Shown: piece after piece, positions 15,144 through 24,809 of the stretch
How positions within the stretch are numbered: the first letter of the stretch is position 1
How the letters are laid out: each line of letters begins with the position of its first letter
Assembly (NCBI GenBank): GCA_965194505.1
Contig: OZ239144.1
Coordinates: forward strand, 1,116,001-1,180,000
Direction: 5' to 3'
Origin: Hahnella aquatica
Lineage (GTDB): Bacteria; Pseudomonadota; Gammaproteobacteria; Burkholderiales; Burkholderiaceae_A
Length of the DNA: 64,000 nucleotides
Notes under the pieces: generated by a model
Told to the model about the DNA's origin: nothing
What the model saw: the letters and a program-made list of their open reading frames with translations, nothing else
Databases searched by the model: none
Translations under genes and position numbers: made by a program

Positions 15144-17053
<1,910 letters not shown>

Positions 17054-17057
<4 letters not shown>

Positions 17058-18091
17058 TGCGGGTTGGCATTGCCGGCGGTGGCCTGATGGGCCGCCTGAT
17101 GGCCCATTGGTGTGTGCAGCAAGGCTGGTCGGTGTCGGTTCGAGAGGCCGGGCCAGCGCATCCGGCCGTGCTCACCGAGCGGGCGGCCGCCTACACCAGC
17201 GCCGGCATGCTGAGCCCCGCCGCGGAGATGGAGGCCGGTGGCCTGCCCGTCTACGAGATGGGCCTGCGCTCCATGGCCCTGTGGCCACGCATTCACGAGG
17301 CCTGCGGCAAAGGCTTCGACCTGCAGTTGCAGGGCAGCCTGCTCATTGCGCATCCCACCGACCGTGGGAGCGCAGAGCGCATTCTGCGGCACATCCAGCC
17401 GGCTGCTGAGCATGCACCAAGGGCCCTTTCGCACGAGGCGCTGGCCGAGCTGGAGCCTGCCCTCAAGCCTCGGCTTGCCGCCTGGCTGCTCCCCCATGAG
17501 GGACACTTGTTTCCACTGCAGGCGCTGGAGGCCTTGAAGGCCAGCACCCCCGCAGACTGGGCCTTCGACACACCCGTGCATGCCGTCTTGCCCGGTGAAA
17601 TACAGAGCACCAAGGGAAGCGAGACCTTCGACTGGGTCTTCGACTGCCGCGGCCGCGGTGGCCACGGCCCGAGCATGCCGGTGCGCGGCGTGCGCGGCGA
17701 GATCTTCACCCTGCAGCCTGCGGCCGACACGCCGCCCCTGAACCGGCCCATTCGCCTGCTCCACCCTCGCTGGCGTGTCTACCTGGTGCCGCGGCCTGGC
17801 GGGCAGATTGTGGTGGGCGCCACCGAGATCGAATCCGAGGACCGCTCGCCGCCCTCGGTGCAGAGCAACCTGGAACTGCTCTCGGCCGCCTTTAGCATCA
17901 TGCCGAGCCTGGCCGAGGCGCGCGTGGTGAGCAGCGATGTCAACCTGCGGCCAGCCCTGCCCGACAATCTGCCCGTGGTGCAGACCGAGCCTGGCCTCAC
18001 CCGCATCAATGGCCTCTTTCGCCATGGCTGGCTGCTCGCGCCGGCTTTGATGGAAGATGCTGGAAAGGCCATGGCATGCAGCCCAGCATGA
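17054..18091 (+). CDS. thiO: Glycine oxidase ThiO (FAD-dependent)
   Basis: The 345-residue protein of the D-amino acid oxidase family starts with a dinucleotide-binding motif (GIAGGGLMGRLMAHWC). It has the family-typical RGEIFTLQP and GQIVVGATEIE blocks, and a C-terminal FRHGWLLAPAL. ThiO oxidises glycine to the imine used for thiazole synthesis by ThiG. It starts at the ATG overlapping the thiC stop and overlaps thiS by 16 bases. Two consecutive ATG codons make the exact start uncertain by one residue. Confidence 0.92.
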
Positions 18092-18288
18092 CGGTCTCGG
18101 TCAATGGCCAGGCGGTCTCACTGCCCGAGGGCGCGAGCCTGGAAGACCTCATTCACCTGCTCAACAAAGACCCCGTGCGTGTGGCCACGGCCGTCAACGA
18201 GACATTTGTGCCCCGCACACAACGAAGTGCTGTACGGCTCTGCCAAGGAGATGCCATCATGACTTTCGAACCCATCACAGGAGGCTGA
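18076..18288 (+). CDS. thiS: Sulfur carrier protein ThiS
   Basis: The 70-residue ubiquitin-like protein contains SVNGQAVSLPEGASLEDLI and ends in Gly-Gly, the residues that become a thiocarboxylate. It donates sulfur to ThiG for the thiazole ring. The adenylating partner ThiF is not in this window. The start lies inside the thiO 3' end, and the stop is 2 bases before the thiG GTG. Confidence 0.94.
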   Translation: MQPSMTVSVNGQAVSLPEGASLEDLIHLLNKDPVRVATAVNETFVPRTQRSAVRLCQGDAIMTFEPITGG

Positions 18289-18290
18289 CT

Positions 18291-19100
18291 GTGGTTGCTG
18301 CAACGGGTTACACGCTATTCGGTCGCACACTGAGCAGTCGCTTTTTCCTCGGCACGGCAGGCCACCCCTCGCCGGCTGGGCTGGTGGCGGCCATCGAGGC
18401 CTCCGGGGCCGAAGTGCTCACCATGGGCATCAAGCGACAGGCTGCCAATGTGGCCGCCTCCGGAGACAACCAGTGGTGGTCGATCATCCGCGGCACCGGG
18501 CGCCACATCCTTCCGAACACGGCCGGCTGCCGCACTGCCAAGGAGGCCGTGGCACTGGCCCAGATGGCCCGCGAACTCTTCGAAACCGACTGGATCAAGC
18601 TCGAGGTGGTGGGCGACGACTACACCCTGCAGCCCGACAGCTTTGAGCTGGTGGATGCGGCCGAGCAACTCGTGAAACTCGGCTTTCAGGTCTTTCCCTA
18701 CTGCACCGAAGACCTCATCGCAGCCCGCCGGCTCGTGGATGTCGGCTGTGAGGTGCTCATGCCCTGGGCAGCGCCCATCGGCTCGGGCCAAGGCATCGTG
18801 CACCGGCCTGCCCTGCTGCGCATGCGCGAGGCCTTTCCCGATCAGTTCTTGGTCATTGATGCCGGCATTGGCGCGCCCTCGCATGCCGCAGAGGCCATGG
18901 AAATGGGCTTTGACGCCGTGCTGCTCAACTCGGCCGTGGCCCAGGCCCAAGACCCCGTGGCCATGGCGGCGGCCTTTCGGATGGCGATTGAGGCCGGATG
19001 CCTTGGCCATGCAGCCGGCGTGATCCCCGAGCAGGCCTTTGCCACACCCTCCACGCCCGTGACCGGCCAGCCGTTCCTCATCCACAAGGCCGCAGGCTGA
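18291..19100 (+). CDS. thiG: Thiazole synthase ThiG
   Basis: The 269-residue TIM-barrel enzyme shows FLGTAGHPSP at the N-terminus, NTAGCRTAKEAV, WIKLEVVGDDYTLQPD (with the Schiff-base lysine in IKLEV), LMPWAAPIGSGQGI, VIDAGIGAPSHAAEAMEMG and VLLNSAVAQAQDPV. It condenses deoxyxylulose phosphate, dehydroglycine and ThiS thiocarboxylate. The GTG start is supported by CAGGAGG 6 bases upstream; the longer open frame upstream overlaps thiS and is not translated. Confidence 0.96.
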   Translation: MVAATGYTLFGRTLSSRFFLGTAGHPSPAGLVAAIEASGAEVLTMGIKRQAANVAASGDNQWWSIIRGTGRHILPNTAGCRTAKEAVALAQMARELFETDWIKLEVVGDDYTLQPDSFELVDAAEQLVKLGFQVFPYCTEDLIAARRLVDVGCEVLMPWAAPIGSGQGIVHRPALLRMREAFPDQFLVIDAGIGAPSHAAEAMEMGFDAVLLNSAVAQAQDPVAMAAAFRMAIEAGCLGHAAGVIPEQAFATPSTPVTGQPFLIHKAAG

Positions 19101-19107
19101 GCCCTTC

Positions 19108-20109
19108 ATGAAGATCGAGACGCGGCGCGGGCACCTCACGGTTCTGGCCGACAGCCTCGAGCTCGACTGGCCGTTTGCCAAGGGCAGCGTGGCCTGCCCA
19201 GATGCCGTGCACCACGAAGGATTGTTGTCGGCCGCCTTTGATGAGAGCCTGGCCCGAGGCTATGTGGAAGAGGAGGCCAGCATCCATGCGGCCATGGCCT
19301 GCGACATGCGGCCGCACCGCCTCTGGACGGCGGGGGCAGCGTCTCATCGCGAGGCCTTCCCCACCCTGAGCCTGCCCCAGGCAACTCGCATCGATCCACC
19401 AGCGCCCTTCCCACGGCTTGCCAACCCCGCGCCCGGGGTCTACCCCGTGGTCGACAGCCAGGGCCTGCTCGAGACCCTGCTCGAGGCGGGCACCAAGATC
19501 ATCCAGCTTCGCATCAAAGACCTCTCGACAGCCGAGCAGGCCGATGCCGTTCGCCTGGCCTGTCGTGCGGCCGAGCACGCCCCCGAGAGTCAGCTCTTCA
19601 TCAACGACCACTGGCGTGCGGCCCTCGACCACGGCGCCTTCGGCATTCACCTGGGGCAGGAGGACCTGCTCACAGCCGACCTGACGGCCATGGCCGCCCA
19701 GGGAGTGCGGCTCGGGCTCTCGAGCCACAGCTACTGGGAGGTCGCCCGGGCCATGTGGCTCATGCCGAGCTACCTGGCCTGCGGGCCCATCTTTCCCACG
19801 CGGGCCAAGGCCATGAACTGGATTCCGCAGGGTCTGGACAACCTGGCCTATTGGGTGTCTGTGAGCCAAGTGCCCGTGGTGGCCATTGCCGGCATTCATG
19901 CCGGCAACCTCGAGGAGATTGCGGCCACCGGTGCAGATTCCGCTGCGGTGATTCAGGCGATTGTCTCCATGCCCAGCCCTGCGGCCGCCTACCGGGACCT
20001 CCAGGATCGCTGGATCAGCGCAGCAGGTTCGAGATCTCTTGGGCCAGCATCGCCGGCGGCACCGCGCCCTGAAACATGGCCTGCTCGCCCGACCCTGTCT
20101 CCAGCCTGA
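19108..20109 (+). CDS. thiE: Thiamine phosphate synthase ThiE with N-terminal extension
   Basis: Residues about 110-310 form the ThiE barrel: KIIQLRIKDL, LFINDHWRAALDHGAFGIHLGQEDL, GLSSHSYWE, YLACGPIFPT and PVVAIAGI. It joins HMP-PP and thiazole phosphate to thiamin phosphate. Residues 1-105 are an extra domain; its GLLSAAFDESLARGYVEEEASIHAAMA resembles the C-terminal helices of ThiD-type kinases, so it may be a decayed ThiD remnant as in other Burkholderiales ThiE proteins (inference). The last 31 codons overlap the convergent dsbA-like gene and look low-complexity (Pro/Ala-rich). Confidence 0.9.
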   Translation: MKIETRRGHLTVLADSLELDWPFAKGSVACPDAVHHEGLLSAAFDESLARGYVEEEASIHAAMACDMRPHRLWTAGAASHREAFPTLSLPQATRIDPPAPFPRLANPAPGVYPVVDSQGLLETLLEAGTKIIQLRIKDLSTAEQADAVRLACRAAEHAPESQLFINDHWRAALDHGAFGIHLGQEDLLTADLTAMAAQGVRLGLSSHSYWEVARAMWLMPSYLACGPIFPTRAKAMNWIPQGLDNLAYWVSVSQVPVVAIAGIHAGNLEEIAATGADSAAVIQAIVSMPSPAAAYRDLQDRWISAAGSRSLGPASPAAPRPETWPARPTLSPA

Positions 20110-20665
20110 AGGTGGGCACCATCGAGACGCCCTTCTCGGCCCACTCCTCACAGACATGGGCCACCCGTTTGACCAGCAGCGCATCGTCCAGGGCTGCTGC
20201 AGCCCTGGCCGCGTAAAGGCCCACCTCGTTGGCGCATCGAAACAGCACGCCACGGTCGGTGAGGTCCTCTCCGTTCACGAAGTAAGCAGCAAATAGCGCT
20301 GCAGCCAAGGCATCGGCCTGCTCGCCGGCTGCAGCCATGAGCACGTGGGCCGAGAGCGTGTTGGGCTGCACCTGAATTTTCTCCAGGTTCATGGGAAGAT
20401 TCACCGCCCGGGCATGGTCTGCAATGCGGGCATAGCCGGCCAGGCCAGACTTGCCAAATTTCTGCTCGAGGTACTGCTGCCGAGGCATGCCCTGGGCCGG
20501 CAGGTGGGGGTTGAGCTGATAAGGGCTCCACGAGATGGTGAGCCGCGAGGGAAGTTCCGGAAACTCCGCCTTCACGCGGGCCAAGGCCAGGGCCAGGTGC
20601 TGTCGACCGATGTAGCACCAAGGGCAGACCACATCGGAAATGATTTCAATTTTGAGAGCTTGCAT
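20015..20665 (-). CDS. DsbA-family oxidoreductase (FrnE-like)
   Basis: The 216-residue thioredoxin-fold protein has the CPWC active site at residues 14-17 (SDVVCPWCYIG), an inserted helical domain, and the cis-proline loop in GVSMVPTF. This is the FrnE / hydroxychromene-carboxylate-isomerase-like branch, which lacks a signal peptide and works in the cytosol. The function could be thiol-disulfide exchange or isomerisation. It is convergent with thiE, overlapping its end by 95 bases. Confidence 0.88.
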   Translation of the reverse strand: MQALKIEIISDVVCPWCYIGRQHLALALARVKAEFPELPSRLTISWSPYQLNPHLPAQGMPRQQYLEQKFGKSGLAGYARIADHARAVNLPMNLEKIQVQPNTLSAHVLMAAAGEQADALAAALFAAYFVNGEDLTDRGVLFRCANEVGLYAARAAAALDDALLVKRVAHVCEEWAEKGVSMVPTFRLETGSGEQAMFQGAVPPAMLAQEISNLLR

Positions 20666-20668
20666 GCC

Positions 20669-20995
20669 GTGGTTTCAAAACGCGCTTTAAGGTGGCAGGA
20701 AGGCCAGACCTCGACCGGGGACACCCCGCCCGAGGAGGAGGACCTCACGTGCCCGTTGTGTGGGCGCCCCATGGTACCTGGGCCCACGGTCGATGAGCAC
20801 CACCTGGTGCCTCGGTCGCTCGGGGGCCGCGAAAAGCAACGGCTGCACAAGGTCTGCCACCGGAAGATCCACCAGGCCTTGAAGCCCCGCGAGATCGCAC
20901 GGCACTACACCACCTGGGCGTCCCTGCGGGACCAGCCCGAGATCGCCACGTTCATCGACTGGGTTCGCAAGCGCCCGCCCGAGTTTCTCGGGTAA
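20669..20995 (+). CDS. Small HNH-nuclease-like protein
   Basis: From the GTG at 20669 the product is 108 residues. CPLCG pairs with CH for a zinc site, and DEHHLVPRSLGG followed by LHKVCHRKIHQAL is the HNH motif. The C-terminal EIATFIDWVRKRPPEFLG is conserved-looking. No Shine-Dalgarno is clear and the start is uncertain; the open frame upstream lies over the divergent dsbA-like gene. Proteins like this are common single genes in proteobacteria and may be structural or nucleases. It faces away from the dsbA-like gene. Confidence 0.8.
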   Translation: MVSKRALRWQEGQTSTGDTPPEEEDLTCPLCGRPMVPGPTVDEHHLVPRSLGGREKQRLHKVCHRKIHQALKPREIARHYTTWASLRDQPEIATFIDWVRKRPPEFLG

Positions 20996-21004
20996 CCTCG
21001 CACC

Positions 21005-21091
21005 ATGGTCATCGGATGGGTTGTGATTTTCTGCCTGGGCTTCTTGGCGGGCTATGTGGTGGGGCGCAAGAAGCCTCCACGGGGGGACTGA
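21005..21091 (+). CDS. Possible 28-residue single-helix membrane peptide
   Basis: ATG 21005 opens a frame with a hydrophobic run (IGWVVIFCLGFLAGYVVG) followed by RKKPPRGD and a stop. This N-out helix plus basic tail is typical of small membrane proteins. It begins 9 bases after the HNH gene. No strong ribosome-binding site is seen. Confidence 0.35.
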   Translation: MVIGWVVIFCLGFLAGYVVGRKKPPRGD

Positions 21092-21145
21092 GCCTTTCCC
21101 GAAGGCCTCTCGAAGGGCCCGAGCACAGCGCCCCCCTAAAAGTTT

Positions 21146-21173
21146 TTGCACCGCAACAAACCTTTGCTACACT
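21146..21173 (+). promoter_or_regulatory. Sigma70 promoter of glcB
   Basis: TTGCAC (21146-21151), a 16-bp spacer and TGC-TACACT (-10 at 21168-21173, extended TG) form a good housekeeping promoter. Transcription would start around 21180, leaving a leader of about 30 bases with GGAGG before the ATG at 21211. Confidence 0.65.
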
Positions 21174-21210
21174 TCCGTCATACAAATTCTCATGTTGGCG
21201 GAGGTGATCC

Positions 21211-23430
21211 ATGTCAGCCCCTTTTCTGCCCATGCACGGCATCGAAGTTGACCCGGCGCTCTGCGCCTTCATCGACCAGGAAGTGCTGCCCAACACGGGC
21301 ATCAGCCCGAACACCTTCTGGGCCGGCTTCGACCAGATCGTGGCCGAGTTCGCGCCTCAGAACGATGCGCTGCTCGCGGAGCGCGACCGCCTGCAGGCCG
21401 AGCTCGATGCCTGGCACCAGGCCCATCCAGGCCCCATCCAAGACATGGCGGCCTACCAGGCCTTCCTCTCTAAGATTGGCTACCTGGTTGCAGAGCCCGG
21501 GCCAGTCAAGGCCTCCACAGCCAATGTGGATGACGAACTGGCCGTTCAGGCCGGGCCGCAGCTGGTGGTGCCCGTTCTTAATGCACGCTACACGCTGAAC
21601 GCGGCCAATGCCCGCTGGGGCAGCCTCTACGATGCGCTCTACGGCACCGATGCCATTCCTGAGGCCGACGGCTGTGCCCGCGGCGAGGCCTACAACCCAA
21701 AGCGTGGTGAGAAGGTCATGGCCCGCGCACGGGCCTTCCTCGACGAAACCATTCCCCTGGCCCAGGGCTCGCACGCCAACAGCAGCCGCTACTGGGTGGA
21801 GTCGGGCCGCGTCTGCATCCAGCTCGCCAATGGCGAGGTCACGGGCCTTCGTGACCCGGCTGCATTCCTGGGCCACCAGGGCGACCTGCTCGAGCCCAGC
21901 GTGCTGCTATTCCGCCACCACGGCATCCACTTCGAACTCGTGATCGACCCCAAGACCAGCATTGGCCAGGTCGACCCAGCCGGCGTGAGCGACATCATTC
22001 TCGAGGCCGCGCTCTCGACCATTCTCGACCTGGAAGACTCGGTGGCCGTGGTGGACACGGCTGACAAACTGCTCGGCTACCGCAACTTCCTGGGTGTCGT
22101 GCAGGGCAGCCTCACCGAGCGGGTGCTCAAGGGCGGCAAGACCGTTCTTCGCGGCTTGAACGGCGACCGCTATTACACCAAGCCCGAGGGCGGCAGCCTC
22201 GTGCTGCCCGGCCGCTCCTTGCTCTTCGTTCGCAATATGGGCCTGCTCACCACGCACCCAGCCGTGCGATATCGCAAGGCCGATGGCTCCTGCCGCGACA
22301 TCCCCGAGGGCATCCTGGATGCCGTGGTCACCGTGACCATTGCCCTGCACGACATCCAAGGCCATGGTCGCCTGCCCTCGGGCGAGGCCATTCGCAACAG
22401 CCGTGCAGGCAGCATTTACGTGGTCAAGCCAAAGCTGCACGGCCCGGCCGAGGTCGCCTTCAGTGCTGCGCTATTCGCCAAGGTGGAGGCCCTGCTCAGC
22501 CTGCCCGCCAACACCGTGAAGCTGGGCGTCATGGATGAAGAACGCCGCACCAGTGTGAACCTGAAGGCCTGCATCGCAGCGGCCGAGAGCCGCATTGCAT
22601 TCATCAATACGGGCTTTCTCGACCGCACCGGCGATGAGATGCATTCGGCCATGCTCGCAGGCCCGATGATTCGCAAGGCTGACATGAAGGCGAGCGCCTG
22701 GATTCAGGCCTATGAGCGCAACAATGTGCTTGTGGGCCTGGCCTGCGGACTGCGCGGCAGGGCTCAGATTGGCAAGGGCATGTGGGCCATGCCCGATAAA
22801 ATGGCCGCCATGCTCGAGCAGAAGGTGGCCCACCCCAAGGCGGGTGCCAACACGGCCTGGGTGCCCAGCCCCACGGCGGCCACGCTGCATGCCCTGCACT
22901 ACCACCAGGTGGCGGTGGCCGACATTCAGCAGGGCCTCGAACAGATCGACGCAGAGACCGAGCGCGCCACGCTCCTTCAGGGCCTGCTCACGGTGCCGGT
23001 GGCCGAGAGCGCCAACTGGTCTGAGGCCGAGAAGCAGCAGGAGCTCGACAACAACATCCAGGGCATTCTGGGTTATGTGGTGCGCTGGATCGACCAGGGC
23101 GTGGGCTGTTCCAAGGTGCCCGACATCCAAAACGTGGGCCTCATGGAAGACCGGGCCACCCTGCGCATCTCAAGCCAGCATGTCTGTAACTGGCTGCACC
23201 ACGGTGTCGTCACGGAGGACCAGGTTCGTGCCACCTTCACGCGCATGGCCTCGGTGGTGGATGAGCAAAATGGTGGCGATCCGTTCTACACGCCGATGGT
23301 GCCGAACCTATCAGGCAGCAAAGCCTTCCAGGCCGCCTGCGACCTGGTGTTCAAAGGTCTCGAGCAGCCCAATGGCTACACCGAGCCGCTGCTCAACCAG
23401 TGGCGCCTGGCTGCAAAGCAGGCCGCATAG
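21211..23430 (+). CDS. glcB: Malate synthase G
   Basis: The 739-residue protein matches malate synthase G in length and order of blocks: NARWGSLYDALYGTD, VQLANGE-like region, SIMDLEDSVA-like TILDLEDSVAVVD (Mg-binding acids), GRSLLFVRNMGLL, SIYVVKPKLHGP, LGVMDEERRTSVNLKACI, ARIAFINTGFLDRTGDE-like and GKGMWAMPD. It condenses glyoxylate with acetyl-CoA. It is monocistronic with its own promoter and a GGAGG. Together with the carboxylate symporter upstream it fits growth on acetate or glycolate. Confidence 0.96.
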   Translation: MSAPFLPMHGIEVDPALCAFIDQEVLPNTGISPNTFWAGFDQIVAEFAPQNDALLAERDRLQAELDAWHQAHPGPIQDMAAYQAFLSKIGYLVAEPGPVKASTANVDDELAVQAGPQLVVPVLNARYTLNAANARWGSLYDALYGTDAIPEADGCARGEAYNPKRGEKVMARARAFLDETIPLAQGSHANSSRYWVESGRVCIQLANGEVTGLRDPAAFLGHQGDLLEPSVLLFRHHGIHFELVIDPKTSIGQVDPAGVSDIILEAALSTILDLEDSVAVVDTADKLLGYRNFLGVVQGSLTERVLKGGKTVLRGLNGDRYYTKPEGGSLVLPGRSLLFVRNMGLLTTHPAVRYRKADGSCRDIPEGILDAVVTVTIALHDIQGHGRLPSGEAIRNSRAGSIYVVKPKLHGPAEVAFSAALFAKVEALLSLPANTVKLGVMDEERRTSVNLKACIAAAESRIAFINTGFLDRTGDEMHSAMLAGPMIRKADMKASAWIQAYERNNVLVGLACGLRGRAQIGKGMWAMPDKMAAMLEQKVAHPKAGANTAWVPSPTAATLHALHYHQVAVADIQQGLEQIDAETERATLLQGLLTVPVAESANWSEAEKQQELDNNIQGILGYVVRWIDQGVGCSKVPDIQNVGLMEDRATLRISSQHVCNWLHHGVVTEDQVRATFTRMASVVDEQNGGDPFYTPMVPNLSGSKAFQAACDLVFKGLEQPNGYTEPLLNQWRLAAKQAA

Positions 23431-23445
23431 GGCTAGACTGTTGGC

Positions 23446-23697
23446 ATGCGTATGGATGCCCATCTGCTCATGAAAGGCCTGTTCGTGGCGACGGCCGCGT
23501 GGGCCACCCTGGGCGCCACGGGCGTGCAGGCTGCGCCCGCCAAGAAGGAACCCCTCGCCTGCTTCATCTCGGAGCGCAAGATCAATCGAGAGCAGACGCG
23601 CATCAATTGCATCTACAAGTGCCCGGACGGCCGCTCGGAGAGCGAAGTGATTCCCCGGGCCGCCCAGTGCCCGTCGAAAATCGAGGTCGTTCGCTAG
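23446..23697 (+). CDS. Small secreted protein, unknown
   Basis: The 83-residue protein has a signal peptide (LLMKGLFVATAAWATLGATGVQA, cleavage after VQA-A) and a mature part of about 52 residues with four cysteines (ACF, NCIYKC, QC), likely two disulfides. It should be periplasmic or secreted. It follows glcB by 15 bases. A 12-bp tandem repeat starts inside its last codons and duplicates the stop codon. No family recognised. Confidence 0.7.
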   Translation: MRMDAHLLMKGLFVATAAWATLGATGVQAAPAKKEPLACFISERKINREQTRINCIYKCPDGRSESEVIPRAAQCPSKIEVVR

Positions 23698-23719
23698 GTC
23701 GTTCGCTAGGTCGTTCGCC
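23684..23719. repeat. Three tandem copies of a 12-bp unit
   Basis: AGGTCGTTCGCT occurs at 23684-23695 and 23696-23707, with a near-copy ending CC at 23708-23719. Copy one contains the stop codon of the secreted protein gene, so the duplication is an in-frame copy of the 3' end lying behind the stop. Confidence 0.9.
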
Positions 23720-23814
23720 AGCAGGTCTTTCGAGGGAGCCCTCAGGAGGGCGCTGAGGACAGAGCGCCTCACCCTCTCCCTTCAGTTTCATCCTCTCGGG
23801 CCGATTTCCCCTCC

Positions 23815-24315
23815 ATGGGAACTGTCCATCCAATCCATCGATTCGCTGTGGACCGCGGCGCCTTAAAGGGCATCGGCGGCCAGATGCTGCAGCACGAGCG
23901 TGAGCGGGCCTTCGATGCGCGCCAACTCACGCCGGCCGAGCGGCTCTTCTTCCAGGTCTGGGCGAGCGAAGGCTTTGCAACGGTCATCTTCCGGGAAGGA
24001 CAGACCCTGTCTTCGCGCGGCGACGTGCCCGAGGCAGCCTACGTGATCATCTCGGGCTCGGTGGTCATGCAGGGGGAGCGTGAGTCTTACTCGCTGGGCC
24101 CAGGGGCTGTGATTGGCCTGGCCGAAGGCCTCTGCCAGGTGCCTGCCCAGCTCACGGCCCGCTCCACCAGCCTGCTCAACTGCAAGCTCATTCCCATGGA
24201 CACGGCCATTCGCACCGTGGCCCGCACGAGCCCCGGCCTGCGCGAAGTCTTTCGACTCACCATTCGGCGCATCTTGGGAGAGACCGCGCCCGTCCCCCGG
24301 TGGCTCGCGGCATGA
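23815..24315 (+). CDS. Cyclic-nucleotide-binding-like protein without HTH
   Basis: The 166-residue protein has a cNMP-binding-type beta roll at residues about 55-140: VIFREGQTLSSRGDVPEAAYVIISGSVVMQ, then SLGPGAVIGLAEGL. The phosphate-binding arginine segment of true cAMP sites is not evident. No DNA-binding helix-turn-helix follows, unlike Crp/Fnr regulators; the protein ends with a short helix. It overlaps the next gene by 4 bases. It may be a sensor that acts through its partner. Confidence 0.75.
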   Translation: MGTVHPIHRFAVDRGALKGIGGQMLQHERERAFDARQLTPAERLFFQVWASEGFATVIFREGQTLSSRGDVPEAAYVIISGSVVMQGERESYSLGPGAVIGLAEGLCQVPAQLTARSTSLLNCKLIPMDTAIRTVARTSPGLREVFRLTIRRILGETAPVPRWLAA

Positions 24316-24809
24316 TGCAGCGCGCCTGCCCCATTGAGGCTGTCTTTGAGCATGCAGCCCCGCGCCTGAAGGCCGTTCAGAGGGACAGCGCGCGGGTGGC
24401 GGTCTCGCTCGAGCAGCTCATTCGGCTCTTGGTGAGCGATGGTCCGACATTGGAGACGGCGCTGCCAAGGCTCCAGGTGCAGGCCATGGAGGTCCTGGCG
24501 GCCCCGTCGGTGCACCGAAAGGTTCCCGCGCCCATCGCTGTGGCGCAAGCGCCAACGGGCGGCGCAGAAGTCCCTGCGTTGCCGATTGCTCACGCAGTGG
24601 CGACCCCCACGCCCGTCGCCGAGCTGGTGACGCAGGACTCCGCTCCCACCTCAGAGGCGCTGTGGCTGCCCTATGGTGAACTCGAGGGGCTGCTCCACAA
24701 CAGCCCAGGCCTGGTCAGGCCCCTCATGGAGGCCCTGCTGCTTCAGTCTCTGGCGAGCCAGGCTGCCGAATCCTCAGCAGAACCAGCACCAGCACGCCAA
24801 GCAGCATGA
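24312..24809 (+). CDS. Unknown protein translationally coupled to the cNMP-binding-like gene
   Basis: The product is 165 residues from the ATG overlapping the upstream stop. It has an N-terminal helical part (residues 1-65), a Pro/Ala/Val-rich linker and a helical C-terminus (ELEGLLHNSPGLVRPLMEALLLQSLASQ). No family is recognised. Its last 86 bases are antisense to the end of the permease gene. Coupling suggests it works with the cNMP-like protein. Confidence 0.6.
   Translation: MMQRACPIEAVFEHAAPRLKAVQRDSARVAVSLEQLIRLLVSDGPTLETALPRLQVQAMEVLAAPSVHRKVPAPIAVAQAPTGGAEVPALPIAHAVATPTPVAELVTQDSAPTSEALWLPYGELEGLLHNSPGLVRPLMEALLLQSLASQAAESSAEPAPARQAA

Noticed and set aside
20345..20668. N-terminal extension of the HNH protein
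   Set aside because: The upstream part is antisense to the CPWC oxidoreductase gene and carries no domain; the HNH fold is complete from about 20700.
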